A stretch of DNA of 64,000 bases. Source: Neolewinella marina. Its GTDB lineage: Bacteria > Bacteroidota > Bacteroidia > Chitinophagales > Saprospiraceae. The stretch spans positions 1-64,000 of the forward strand of contig NZ_PDLO01000003.1 in assembly GCF_002631205.1 (NCBI RefSeq), written 5' to 3'. The position numbers and the translations under genes are program-made. The notes under the pieces were generated by a model, which had not been told where the DNA came from, did no database searches, and saw nothing but the letters and a program-made list of their open reading frames with translations. Of this stretch, positions 42,942 to 51,724 are shown one piece after another. Every line of letters begins with the position of its first letter. The stretch's first letter is position 1.

Positions 42942-45704
42942 TTAGAGGGTAAACCTTACGCGGGCGAAGAGGTAGCGTCCGTTGGACCCGAACTGCTGGC
43001 TGCGGCGGCTGTAGAGGAAGCGGCCGTCCGACTGGTTGGCGGGGATGTTCAGGTCGGGGTAGACGTCCAGCAGGTTGTTCGAGCCGATCACCAGCCGCAG
43101 CCGTTCGCTGATCTGGTAGCTGGCGCTCAGGTCGGTGATTACCTTGCCGCTGAAGGTCTGGTCATTGTCCAGGCTGTTGGTGGCTTCGTTCACGGGGCCG
43201 AAGAATACGTTGCGCAGGAAGACGCCGAAGTCCCCCACCTGGTAGTCAAAGGTCAGGTTGGCCTTGGTACGGGGGACGGCACTTTCCAGGAAGACCTGGC
43301 TGGTGCGGTCGAAGTAGGTATCCTCAAAGCCCTCCAGTACCGAGCTGGTATTTACTTCTTCCAGGGTGGTTTTGGCGAAGGTGGCGGCCAGGCTGCTGGT
43401 CAGCCGGCCCGATCCCAGGTTGGCGTTGTGGGTGACCACCACGTCGATACCCCGGGTGCGGCTGTCGATGGCGTTGGCGAAGAAGGCCGCGCGGTTCGCG
43501 TTGGCCTGCTGCAGCAGTCGGCTGATTTCGCGCAGCTGAGGGGTTTCGGTGCCCCCCTGGAACTGTCCGGTCAGGACCACCCGGTCGGCGATGTCGATGA
43601 GGTAGCCGTCGATGGTGATGCTAAGGTTGGCGTCGGGTATGCGGCCCGTGAAGCCGCCGCTGTAGTTGACGCTCCGTTCCTGTTTGAGCTGGGGAATGCC
43701 CAGCAACTGGGCGGGGCGGCTGTCGTTGCTGAAGACGCCTACTTCAAAGGGTACGCCGTCCACGAAGAGGGTGGAAGTGGAGTTAAAGTTCAGCTGGTGC
43801 AGACTCGGGGCGCGGAATCCGGTGCTGGCGCCGGCCCGGAAGGTCCAGTCCTCGCTGAGCTTTACCCGGGTGGTCAACTTGCCGTTGACGGTGGAGCCGA
43901 AGTCGGAGTAATTCTCGAAGCGCACCGCGGCGCCGAGCAGGAAGTTGTCGGTGATGTCCGCTTCCACGTCGGCGTAGGCGCCCACGCTGCTGCGGAAGGC
44001 GTCCACCTCATTGTCGGGGCGGAAGCCGGGGAACACCTGGGCACCGCCCGGGCGGCTGCGGCCGAGGGGGTCAAACACGGTGCTGATGGGGCCCGTGCCA
44101 TCGCGGATGATGACGGTGTCGCCGCCGGTGGTGCGGTAGGCGGAGGCGGCCCCGTAATCGTAATAGCTGGCCTGTTCCCCGGCCGTAATCTGGTAATTCT
44201 CCAGGCGGTACTCGGCGCCGAAGGCGACGTTCAGCCCGGACAGGGCGTCGTCGAAGTAACGCCGGATGTCAAGATTGGCGGTGTTCTGGGCGAAGCTGAA
44301 GCCGCCGGCGTCGAAGGAGGTCGGGCTGGCCGCGCCCAGGCTGGCGTTCAGCGTATTGGTGATAAGGTAGCCGAATCCGTTGCGGCCGTAGACGTTGCTG
44401 AAGTCGACCTCCCACTTGTTGTAGACGCTGCGCAGGCCCACGGCCATGCTGGCGTCGCTGATGTTGGAGTTGATGGCGGGCAGGAAGCCGTTGGGGTAGA
44501 TGTCCGTAACCGTCCGGTTCTGGTTGGGCAGGCGGTAGAAACCGGTGGCGTTGCCCCGGCGGTAGTTGAGACCGCCGAAAGCGTAAACCTCGGTCGCGGC
44601 CGCGACCGGCAGCAGTAGGTTGTACATCACCCCGCCGTTGCGGAGAGCGGACTGCCCCACGCGCATGTTGAAGTCGCTACGCTCCAGTCCCCGGCGGACC
44701 AGTTCCGACTCGGTGATGTCCTCACCGGGGGCGGCGCCCGAAGCCGGGTTGTTGTAGCCGCTGAAAATGCTGCCGGTGAATTCCTTCATCCGGTTGGTGA
44801 AGTCGCGGTCGTCGAATACCCCGGTAACGTTCAGCACGCCCCCGGCGTCGTTGAGCTGGATGCCGTAGTTGGCGCTGATCTGGTTGAACTCCCCGTCCGT
44901 ACTGCCCTGGTAATCCGGAATTTCCGAACTGACGTAGGCCCCGGTCTCCGCGTTCAGGCTCAGGCCGGTCTTTTCCTTGAGGATGATGTTGATGACTCCG
45001 GCGATGGCGTCCGAACCGTACTGCGCCGAAGCGCCGTCGCGCAGGATCTCAATCCGCTCGATGGCGGCCACCGGGATGGAGTTGAGGTCGGTACCTACGT
45101 TGCCCCGGCCAAAGGTGCCGTTCACGTTTACCAGTGAAGTGTTGTGGCGGCGCTTGCCGTTGATCAGCACCAGTACCTGATCCGGGCCCAGGCCCCGCAG
45201 GGAAGCAGGGTCGATGTGGTCCGTACCGTCAGAGATCGTCTGGGTATTGGAGCTGAAACTGGGCGCTACGTAGTTGAGCAGCTGGTTGACGTTGGTCTGG
45301 GCCGCGGCGGTGGCCACTTCGGTGACGTTGACGATGTCTACCGGGACGGGGGTGGTCAGCTTGGTTCGCCCAGTGGAGCGGGAGCCAATCAGGACTACCT
45401 CGTCGAGGACGGTGCCCGCCGACAGCACGGCGTCGATCTGGTCGCTTTCACCGATGGGGATCTCTACCGTACCGAAGCCCAGGAAGGAGAAGACCAGATT
45501 GCGGGCGGCCTCGGGCACGGAGATGGAATAGGTGCCGTCGGCGTCGGTACTGGTGCCGAGGGTGGAGCCCTTGACGGTGATGTACGCGCCGGGAAGGGGA
45601 TCGCCGGCTTCGTCAACCACCGTACCGGTAATGGTGCGCTGGGCGAGGAGGTCTGCCGAAAATAAGATCAGGAACAGGGGGAGGAGGAGAAGAAACCGGT
45701 TCAT
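42942..45704 (-). CDS. TonB-dependent receptor with carboxypeptidase regulatory-like N-terminus
   Basis: 920 residues. Signal peptide (about 1-21, SADLLAQ), a CarboxypepD_reg-like domain (RTITGTVVDEAGDPLPGAYI ... LVFSFLGFGTVEI), a plug domain (DIVNVTEVATAAAQTNVNQ, LRGLGPDQVLVLINGKRRHN, VAAIERIEILRDGASAQYGSDAIAGVIN) and the 22-strand barrel ending in RYLFARVRFTL. This is an outer-membrane importer of large or scarce substrates driven by TonB/ExbB/ExbD. No SusD homologue follows it. The DUF4038 enzyme gene starts 34 bases after it, so polysaccharide use is possible. A -7-like GACCCTTTG lies about 60 bases upstream. Confidence 0.9.
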   Translation of the reverse strand: MNRFLLLLPLFLILFSADLLAQRTITGTVVDEAGDPLPGAYITVKGSTLGTSTDADGTYSISVPEAARNLVFSFLGFGTVEIPIGESDQIDAVLSAGTVLDEVVLIGSRSTGRTKLTTPVPVDIVNVTEVATAAAQTNVNQLLNYVAPSFSSNTQTISDGTDHIDPASLRGLGPDQVLVLINGKRRHNTSLVNVNGTFGRGNVGTDLNSIPVAAIERIEILRDGASAQYGSDAIAGVINIILKEKTGLSLNAETGAYVSSEIPDYQGSTDGEFNQISANYGIQLNDAGGVLNVTGVFDDRDFTNRMKEFTGSIFSGYNNPASGAAPGEDITESELVRRGLERSDFNMRVGQSALRNGGVMYNLLLPVAAATEVYAFGGLNYRRGNATGFYRLPNQNRTVTDIYPNGFLPAINSNISDASMAVGLRSVYNKWEVDFSNVYGRNGFGYLITNTLNASLGAASPTSFDAGGFSFAQNTANLDIRRYFDDALSGLNVAFGAEYRLENYQITAGEQASYYDYGAASAYRTTGGDTVIIRDGTGPISTVFDPLGRSRPGGAQVFPGFRPDNEVDAFRSSVGAYADVEADITDNFLLGAAVRFENYSDFGSTVNGKLTTRVKLSEDWTFRAGASTGFRAPSLHQLNFNSTSTLFVDGVPFEVGVFSNDSRPAQLLGIPQLKQERSVNYSGGFTGRIPDANLSITIDGYLIDIADRVVLTGQFQGGTETPQLREISRLLQQANANRAAFFANAIDSRTRGIDVVVTHNANLGSGRLTSSLAATFAKTTLEEVNTSSVLEGFEDTYFDRTSQVFLESAVPRTKANLTFDYQVGDFGVFLRNVFFGPVNEATNSLDNDQTFSGKVITDLSASYQISERLRLVIGSNNLLDVYPDLNIPANQSDGRFLYSRRSQQFGSNGRYLFARVRFTL

Positions 45705-45840
45705 AGCGTGGGTGGGTTAGGGTAGTCAATTGACGGACTCATTCCCCCCCCGGACGCAAAGGGTCCGATGATTCCTTCCTCCCTAAGACGTACCAGCAAC
45801 CCTGGCTGCTGCCTGGAACCCTAAAATATTCTAGATATGA

Positions 45841-46305
45841 TCAACCCCGGAGCCGGTCGAGCAGGGTGCTGAGCTCGTCAAAGTCGTCGTCGGTGAGGTT
45901 GCCGAAATGGCTGGCCATTGTTTCCTCCACCGCCTCGCTGGCGCGGCGGATCACGTCGAGCCCCTCCTCGGTAATGACGATGTCGACCCGGCGGCGGTCG
46001 GTTTCGCACTCCTGCCGGCGCACGTATCCCTTCTCCTTGAGTTTGTCCACCAGTCGGCTGGCGTTGCTCATCTTGTCGAGCATCCGCTCGGTGAGGAGCT
46101 TCACGGTAGCGGGCTTGCCATTGCGGCCCCGCAGGATGCGCAGGATGTTGAATTGCTGGATGCTCAGACCGAACGGCCGCAAGGCCTGGGTGGTGTTCTG
46201 GTTGATCCAGGCAGCCGTATAGATAATATTAACCTGGGTCCGGTGTGCGGGAGACCGGAACGAAGGTTGGCGGATCTCCTCTTCTATCGATGGCATAGGA
46301 TTCAT
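45841..46305 (-). CDS. MarR-family transcriptional regulator
   Basis: 154 residues from ATG 46305 (ATG 46296 also possible). Winged helix-turn-helix: LSIQQFNILRILRGRNGKPATVKLLTERMLDKMSNASRLVDKLKEKGYVRRQECETDRRRVDIVIT; the last block with the basic wing DRRRVDI is the family signature. MarR proteins usually repress efflux or stress genes and release DNA when they bind phenolics. It is divergent from proC. Confidence 0.9.
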   Translation of the reverse strand: MNPMPSIEEEIRQPSFRSPAHRTQVNIIYTAAWINQNTTQALRPFGLSIQQFNILRILRGRNGKPATVKLLTERMLDKMSNASRLVDKLKEKGYVRRQECETDRRRVDIVITEEGLDVIRRASEAVEETMASHFGNLTDDDFDELSTLLDRLRG

Positions 46306-46415
46306 GTGCTTACAAGAGTATACAGCCCCGGCCAACAAAAGTTGACCCGGCAGCAGGGTGGGCGGACACCGCCCGGGCGCCCAGTATCTTCTATCTTCGC
46401 CAAAAATTCGGGATA

Positions 46416-47219
46416 ATGAAGATTCTGGTCATTGGGGGAGGTAATATGGGTAAAACCTACGCCCGCAGCCTCCTGCGGGCGCACCTGGTCAACCAGGATG
46501 ATTTGATGATCCTGGAACGGCAATCCGACAAGGCGGAATTGCTGCGCGACGAGAAGATTGGCACCATCTACACGGGGCCGGAAACCTGTCTGGCCGCAGC
46601 CGACCTGATCATTCTTGCCGTTAAACCGCAGGACAGCGGTGCTTTGTTCGCAACCCTGCGCCCGCAGACCGACCCCCAGCAGGTATACCTGTCCATCATG
46701 GCCGGAGTGACGATCAAGTCCATCCAGGAAGGGCTCGGCGTGGACAAGGTCATTCGCGCCATGCCTAACCTTCCCGCCCAGATCGGGTTGGGCATGACGG
46801 CCTACACGGCCAGCGACGCCGTCACCCGCATCGAGCTGGTACTGGTACAGAACCTGCTGAATACCACGGGCAAGGCCATTTACGTCGACGATGAGTACAG
46901 CATCGACGCTACCACCGCCATCAGCGGCAGCGGTCCGGCCTACGTGCTTTATTTCATGGAGGCCATGATCGAAGCGGCCACCGAGATGGGCTTCAACAAC
47001 AGCCAGGCCGAACTGCTGGTGGCCCAGACCTTCCGGGGGGCCGTGGAGCTCCAGATGAAGAACGACCTGACCTGCCGCGAATGGATCGAGCGGGTATCCA
47101 GCAAGGGGGGAACCACCGAGGCGGCCATGAACACCTTCCGGGCAACCAGCGTATTCGAAGATATCAAGAGCGGTGCCCGCGCCGCCCTGGAGCGTGCCAT
47201 CGAACTGGGCCGTTCCTGA
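46416..47219 (+). CDS. proC: Pyrroline-5-carboxylate reductase
   Basis: 267 residues. Rossmann motif GGGNMGKTYARSL at the start, LAVKPQD, MPNLPAQIGLGM, SGSGPAYVLYFMEAMIEAA and the final SSKGGTTEAAMNTF are the family signature. It reduces 1-pyrroline-5-carboxylate with NADPH to proline, the last step of proline synthesis. Preceded by TATCTTCG -7-like sequence. Usual length. Confidence 0.96.
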   Translation: MKILVIGGGNMGKTYARSLLRAHLVNQDDLMILERQSDKAELLRDEKIGTIYTGPETCLAAADLIILAVKPQDSGALFATLRPQTDPQQVYLSIMAGVTIKSIQEGLGVDKVIRAMPNLPAQIGLGMTAYTASDAVTRIELVLVQNLLNTTGKAIYVDDEYSIDATTAISGSGPAYVLYFMEAMIEAATEMGFNNSQAELLVAQTFRGAVELQMKNDLTCREWIERVSSKGGTTEAAMNTFRATSVFEDIKSGARAALERAIELGRS

Positions 47220-47248
47220 TTCATCCCACCAGCCCCTAATTTGACCCC

Positions 47249-48235
47249 ATGAAGGCAATTGTATTCGACCAGCCCGGCGACGAAAGCCAGCTTTATCTGG
47301 CGGAAGTCGCTGACCCGGCACCCGCGCCCGAAGCCGTCCTCCTCCACGTAGCCGCCACCGCCCTGAACCGCGCCGACCTGCTCCAGCGGGAGGGCAAGTA
47401 TCCCGTGCCCCCCGGCGCTAACCCTATCCTGGGACTGGAGGTAGCCGGAACGGTCATCGAAGTGGGATCCACAGTGACTGGCTTCGAGGTCGGCGACAAC
47501 GTCTGCGCCCTGGTCAACGGCGGGGGCTACGCCCAGCAGATTGCGGTAGACCACCGGATGCTGCTGAAATTACCCGAAAAGCTTTCCTTCACGAAGGCCG
47601 CGGCCATTCCGGAGGTGTTTCTTACTGCCTACCAGGCCCTGTACTGGATTGCCCGGATCCAGGCCTCGGAAACGGTGCTCATCCACGCCGGCGCCAGTGG
47701 GGTAGGGACCGCCGCCATCCAACTCGTCCGGCTGGCCGGGGGCGTGCCCATCGTAACCGCCAGTGGCCACAAGCACGCGGCCCTGGAGGAGCTGGGCGCC
47801 GCCCGCTGTATCGATTACCGTGCCGAGGACTTTGCCGAAGCCGTCCTGGACGCCACCGACGGTAGAGGGGCCGACGTCATCCTGGATTTCGTGGGCGGAC
47901 CCTACCTGGCCCAGAACCTGCAGTGTAGCGCCGTTGACGCCCGCATCGTCAGCCTGGCGGCCCTCGGCGGCGCGCGGGTGGCCGACTTCAGCATGGCCCC
48001 CTTCCTGCGCAAGCGCATCCAGCTGACGGGAACCACGATGCGCAGCCGCACGGACGAATACCGGCGGCGGCTCACGGCGGATTTCCGCCGCGACATCTGG
48101 CCCCACTTTGCCGACGGCAGCCTGCAGGCGGTGGTCGATACCATTTACGACTGGGAGGAGGTAGCCGCCGCCCACCGCTACATGGCCAGCAACGCAAACG
48201 TGGGCAAGATCGTGATGACGATTGGACTTGACTGA
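47249..48235 (+). CDS. Zinc-free MDR family NAD(P)H:quinone oxidoreductase
   Basis: 328 residues. Starts MKAIVFDQPG, with the GroES-like domain (ALNRADLLQREGKYPVPPGANPILGLEVAGTV) and the nucleotide fold VLIHAGASGVGTAAIQLVRLAG. The zinc-binding cysteines of alcohol dehydrogenases are missing. These enzymes reduce quinones or enones by NADPH. Starts 30 bases after proC and may be cotranscribed with it; ends 55 bases before lipB. Confidence 0.9.
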   Translation: MKAIVFDQPGDESQLYLAEVADPAPAPEAVLLHVAATALNRADLLQREGKYPVPPGANPILGLEVAGTVIEVGSTVTGFEVGDNVCALVNGGGYAQQIAVDHRMLLKLPEKLSFTKAAAIPEVFLTAYQALYWIARIQASETVLIHAGASGVGTAAIQLVRLAGGVPIVTASGHKHAALEELGAARCIDYRAEDFAEAVLDATDGRGADVILDFVGGPYLAQNLQCSAVDARIVSLAALGGARVADFSMAPFLRKRIQLTGTTMRSRTDEYRRRLTADFRRDIWPHFADGSLQAVVDTIYDWEEVAAAHRYMASNANVGKIVMTIGLD

Positions 48236-48290
48236 ATCAGCAGCCACCCCCCGGAGCAACCCGGCGGGGCCTTCGCGACGTTTACCCCTT

Positions 48291-49046
48291 ATGCCGGTCG
48301 TATACATCCATCACCTGGGGCGGGTAGACTACCAACGGGCCTGGGACCTGCAGGCCCGGTTGCACCGCGAGGTCGTCGACCGAAAACTCGCCCTGAGAGA
48401 ACACCGCCGCGGGGGTGGGGAAACCGTCAGCCCCCGCCAGCACCACCATCTCCTCTTCGTTGAGCACCCGCCGGTGTTTACCCTGGGCAAGTCGGGTTCC
48501 ACCGACCACCTCTTACTATCTGAAGCGGAGCTGGAAGAACAGGGGTTCACCTTCCTGAAGATCAACCGGGGAGGCGACATCACTTATCACGGTCCGGGGC
48601 AGCTGGTGGCTTATCCCATCTTCGACCTCGACGAGTTTTTCAACGACGTCCACCGCTACGTCCGCTCCCTCGAGGAAGTGGTCATCCGCACCCTGGCGGA
48701 CTTCGGACTGAAGGGTGAGCGGGACCCCGGCTACACCGGCGTGTGGCTGGCGGGTAATCCCGGCCGGCGGCAACCCCGACGCAAGATCTGCGCCATTGGC
48801 GTTCACCTGAGCCGGTGGACCACCATGCACGGTTTCGCGCTTAACGTACGGCCTAACCTTACCCACTTCGGCCACATCGTCCCCTGCGGCATCGCGGAGG
48901 ACGGTCGGTCGGTCACCAGCCTCAGCGTAGAGCTCGGCCGGCCCGTGGAGCTGGAGGAGGTGACGCCGGTGGTGGAGCGCCACTTTCGCGAAGTATTCGA
49001 CTTCGTACCCACCACCGCGCCGGAATCCAGCATCTTATCTCCGTAA
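48291..49046 (+). CDS. lipB: Octanoyl-[acyl-carrier-protein]:protein N-octanoyltransferase
   Basis: 251 residues from ATG 48291. The catalytic Cys199 is in HIVPCGIAEDGRSVTSL and Lys165 in RKICAIGVHLSRW; the RGGDITYHGPGQLVAYPI motif is also diagnostic. It transfers octanoate from ACP to lipoyl domains, the first step of protein lipoylation. A long N-terminal insertion with REHRRGGGETVS is visible around residues 36-46. An upstream TTG reading frame is likely not used. Confidence 0.95.
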   Translation: MPVVYIHHLGRVDYQRAWDLQARLHREVVDRKLALREHRRGGGETVSPRQHHHLLFVEHPPVFTLGKSGSTDHLLLSEAELEEQGFTFLKINRGGDITYHGPGQLVAYPIFDLDEFFNDVHRYVRSLEEVVIRTLADFGLKGERDPGYTGVWLAGNPGRRQPRRKICAIGVHLSRWTTMHGFALNVRPNLTHFGHIVPCGIAEDGRSVTSLSVELGRPVELEEVTPVVERHFREVFDFVPTTAPESSILSP

Positions 49047-49063
49047 CCCAACCGCTGCCCCCT

Positions 49064-49606
49064 TTGACCGAGCAGGAAATGATCGATGGCTGCAAAGCGA
49101 ATGACCGCCGGGCGCAACGGACCGTTTTCGATCGTTTCTCGCCACTCATGGGAGCGGTAGCCCGCCGGTACTGCCGCCGGGACGCCGACGCGGACGACGT
49201 GCTGGTGGCCGGTTTTTTCCGGGTGTTTGACAAGATTGATACCTTCTCCGATACCGGCAGTTTCGAGGGGTGGATCCGCCGCATCATCGTTAATGAAGCC
49301 CTGATGCTGCTGCGCAAGAAGCACGCCCTGCGGCAGGCCAGTGAGCTTACGGAGGTGGATCCGGCCAGCTATGCCATCCCCGCTGCTGCTACCGAACGGC
49401 TGGCGGAGCAGGACATCCTGGACCTGCTGGATGGTATGCCCACCGGCTACCGCACGATCTTCAACCTCTACGTCATCGAGGGGTACAAGCACCGGGAGAT
49501 CGCCGAGATGCTCGACATCAGCATAAACACCAGCAAATCACAACTCATCCTGGCCAAAAAAAGGCTCCGGGAATTACTCGAAAAACTGGGCTACCCCGCC
49601 CGCTAA
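49064..49606 (+). CDS. ECF-type RNA polymerase sigma factor
   Basis: 180 residues starting at TTG 49064 (ATG 49079 is an alternative). Region 2: AQRTVFDRFSPLMGAVARRYCRRDADADDVLVAGFFRVFDKIDTF; region 4: DGMPTGYRTIFNLYVIEGYKHREIAEMLDISINTSKSQLILAKKRLRELL. Extracytoplasmic-function sigma factor. The next gene, 12 bases on, encodes a small membrane protein, a likely anti-sigma factor. Confidence 0.93.
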   Translation: MTEQEMIDGCKANDRRAQRTVFDRFSPLMGAVARRYCRRDADADDVLVAGFFRVFDKIDTFSDTGSFEGWIRRIIVNEALMLLRKKHALRQASELTEVDPASYAIPAAATERLAEQDILDLLDGMPTGYRTIFNLYVIEGYKHREIAEMLDISINTSKSQLILAKKRLRELLEKLGYPAR

Positions 49607-49618
49607 CCTTTGTCCGCC

Positions 49619-50017
49619 ATGTCCAAGCTCGATTCCTTTGATCGTCAGTTCCGCCGCACCGCCCGTGGCATGCGCCGGCCGGCCGGCCCGCAGCAGTGGG
49701 ACCGCATCGAACAACTCCTCAGCCGCCGGCAAAGTGGGCCCGCGGCCGTCAGCTGGATGGGGGTTCGCCCCTGGATGGTGGCCGCGGTGGTGCTGCTGGT
49801 GGCCGGCTTCGCGGCCTTCACCCAGCTGCCCCGGCCTGCACAGGATACCGTGCTCGCCCAGCGGCCGGAGTCCGTGGAGGACCTGGCGCTGACGGCCACC
49901 ACCTTCCCCCGCATTCCCGACTACACGCCCGTCAGCGAAGGGCGGCCCGACGGGGAGGTGATCTCGCGCTCCGAACCCCGGGGCCAGCTCACCCCCGCCC
50001 CCAAGTATCGCTTCTAG
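49619..50017 (+). CDS. Small single-pass membrane protein, candidate anti-sigma factor
   Basis: 132 residues from ATG 49619. Basic cytoplasmic N-terminus with FDRQFRRTARGMRRPAGPQQWDRIEQLL (about 7-35), one transmembrane segment at about 50-67, and a short periplasmic tail rich in proline. Position right behind an ECF sigma factor gene is the usual context of an anti-sigma, but the zinc-finger motif of ZAS proteins is missing. TAACCTTTG, overlapping the sigma stop codon, could be an internal promoter. Convergent with the TPR gene; the ends overlap by 4 bases. Confidence 0.65.
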   Translation: MSKLDSFDRQFRRTARGMRRPAGPQQWDRIEQLLSRRQSGPAAVSWMGVRPWMVAAVVLLVAGFAAFTQLPRPAQDTVLAQRPESVEDLALTATTFPRIPDYTPVSEGRPDGEVISRSEPRGQLTPAPKYRF

Positions 50018-50340
50018 GCGAAGTCTTCCTCGTCGCCCAGTTCCATTCGCGCGCCGGCCAGTTCCCGCATGGCGTGAATCTCGCCCAATCGCTTGGTCAC
50101 TTCCATACCCTGGGTGAAGACCTTCCAGGCTTCCCGGGGCCGCTCCATGCGTACCAGCGTTTTACCGAGGTGGTAATAGGTGCCTACGTATTCCGGCTGG
50201 TCGTTGACCAGGCTGCGGTAGATGTTCAGGGCCGTAGGGTCATTGCCTTCCTGCTCCCACTCCTTCGCCAGGGCAAAGCGAAGAAAGGCATCCTTGGGGG
50301 CCGTCTCCAGCATCTGTAAAATCTGCTCCTTCCTAGTCAT
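50014..50340 (-). CDS. Small TPR-type protein
   Basis: 108 residues from ATG 50340; a -7-like TTACCTTCG sits just upstream. Three helical repeats: QILQMLETAPKDAFLRFALAKEWEQEG, DPTALNIYRSLVNDQPEYVGTYYHLGKTLVRMERPREAWKVFTQGM, and RLGEIHAMRELAGARMELG. Cytoplasmic, no signal. The protein would bind other proteins; partner unknown. The longer open frame reaching 51378 on this strand is a shadow of folC. Confidence 0.75.
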   Translation of the reverse strand: MTRKEQILQMLETAPKDAFLRFALAKEWEQEGNDPTALNIYRSLVNDQPEYVGTYYHLGKTLVRMERPREAWKVFTQGMEVTKRLGEIHAMRELAGARMELGDEEDFA

Positions 50341-50445
50341 GGCGCGAAGGTAAGCGCTCGCCCGCATTTGCCTGGTCTCCGGCGCGGGTGGTTGAAGCCC
50401 CCCGGAGCATCGGTGAAATACCCAACGGGGCACCGGGGGAGTTGG

Positions 50446-50453
50446 TAATTTTG
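50446..50453 (+). promoter_or_regulatory. -7 promoter element TAATTTTG for folC
   Basis: Perfect TAnnTTTG 28 bases before the TTG start of folC at 50482. Confidence 0.6.
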
Positions 50454-50481
50454 CACCACCATTCACCAATCCGCTTTCGCC

Positions 50482-51717
50482 TTGACCTATCCCGAAACCC
50501 TGGACTACCTCTTCACCCGCCTGCCCATGTACCAGCGCAGCGGCGACAGCGCGATGAAGAAGGACCTGACCAACATCCGCGCCCTCCTGGCGGAGCTGGG
50601 CAACCCCGAGCGACAGCTGCGGTGCATCCACGTCGGAGGCACGAATGGCAAGGGAACGGTCAGTCACCTCCTGGCCGCCGCCCTCCAGGCCCACGGCTTC
50701 CGGGTGGGGGTGTACACCAGTCCGCACTACAAGGATTTCCGCGAGCGCATCAAGGTGGACGGCACCTTCATTCCCGAGGCCGAAGTGGTGGAGTTCACCG
50801 AGAACATCCGGCCGGTTATCGAGCGGATCAACCCCAGTTTCTTTGAGATCACCGTGGCGATGGCCTTCCATCACTTTGCGCGGGCGCGGGTGCAATGGGC
50901 GGTCGTGGAAGTCGGCCTTGGCGGTCGGCTCGACAGCACCAACGTAATCGACCCGGAGCTCTCGGTCATCACGAACATCGGCTACGATCACATGCAATTT
51001 CTCGGTAACACCCTGCCGGAAATCGCCGGAGAGAAGGCCGGCATCATCAAGCCGGGCCGCCGGGTAGTGATCGGCGAAACCCAGCCGGAAACGGAAGCGG
51101 TATTCCGGAACCGTGCCCGGGAGCTGGACGCGCCCATCGTGTTCGCCGACCAGCAGCCGCGGCGGGTGTTCCAGACGGACCTGCGGGGCCCCTTCGCGGA
51201 AAAAAACCTGCAAACGGCCTGGATTGCCCTGAAGGAACTGGGGCAGGGGGGAGCCCTGGACCTGGATGCGGAACGGGTGGCTTACGCCTTCGACCACGTA
51301 CATTCCCTGAGCTACTACATCGGTCGGTGGCAAGTCCTGCAGGACGATGCCCCCCTGGTGCTGGCGGACAGCGCCCACAACGGCGAGGGCCTCGGTCCGG
51401 TACTTGAGCGCCTGAGGGCCCTGCGGGAATCCCGGGGCGGCCGACTACATATCGTGCTGGGCGTGGTGAACGACAAGGACCTTTCGAAAGCCCTGCCCTT
51501 GTTCCCCCAGGACGCAGTCTACTACTTCGTAAAGGCGGACATCCCACGGGGACTGCCCGCGGAGGAATTAAGGGCGTCCGCGGTAGCGTACGGACTGGTG
51601 GGGCAGTCTTATCCCTCAGTGATTGCTGGGTTCCGGGCGGCCCGGGCCGCCGCGGAGGATCAGGACGTGGTATTTACCGGGGGGAGCATCTTCACCGTAG
51701 CGGAGGTGCTCCCCTAG
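50482..51717 (+). CDS. folC: Bifunctional folylpolyglutamate synthase / dihydrofolate synthase
   Basis: 411 residues from TTG 50482, an unusual start supported by the -7 element 28 bases upstream and the in-frame alignment of MTYPETLDYLFTRLPM to other FolC. ATP-binding P-loop GTNGKGT (53-59), then VYTSPHYKDFRERI, EVGLGGRLDSTN, and TNIGYDHMQFLGNTLPEIAGEKAGIIKPG, the folylpolyglutamate synthetase signature. Adds glutamate to dihydropteroate and folates. Normal length. Convergent with fabH, 7 bases apart. Confidence 0.94.
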   Translation: MTYPETLDYLFTRLPMYQRSGDSAMKKDLTNIRALLAELGNPERQLRCIHVGGTNGKGTVSHLLAAALQAHGFRVGVYTSPHYKDFRERIKVDGTFIPEAEVVEFTENIRPVIERINPSFFEITVAMAFHHFARARVQWAVVEVGLGGRLDSTNVIDPELSVITNIGYDHMQFLGNTLPEIAGEKAGIIKPGRRVVIGETQPETEAVFRNRARELDAPIVFADQQPRRVFQTDLRGPFAEKNLQTAWIALKELGQGGALDLDAERVAYAFDHVHSLSYYIGRWQVLQDDAPLVLADSAHNGEGLGPVLERLRALRESRGGRLHIVLGVVNDKDLSKALPLFPQDAVYYFVKADIPRGLPAEELRASAVAYGLVGQSYPSVIAGFRAARAAAEDQDVVFTGGSIFTVAEVLP

Positions 51718-51724
51718 GTGACAC

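Noticed and set aside
42786-44618. 610-residue open frame antisense to the TonB receptor
   Set aside because: Shadow in a GC-rich gene, no motif, no promoter.
50341-51378. N-terminal extension of the small TPR protein
   Set aside because: Antisense to folC; TPR helices start only after the ATG at 50340, which has a -7-like box.
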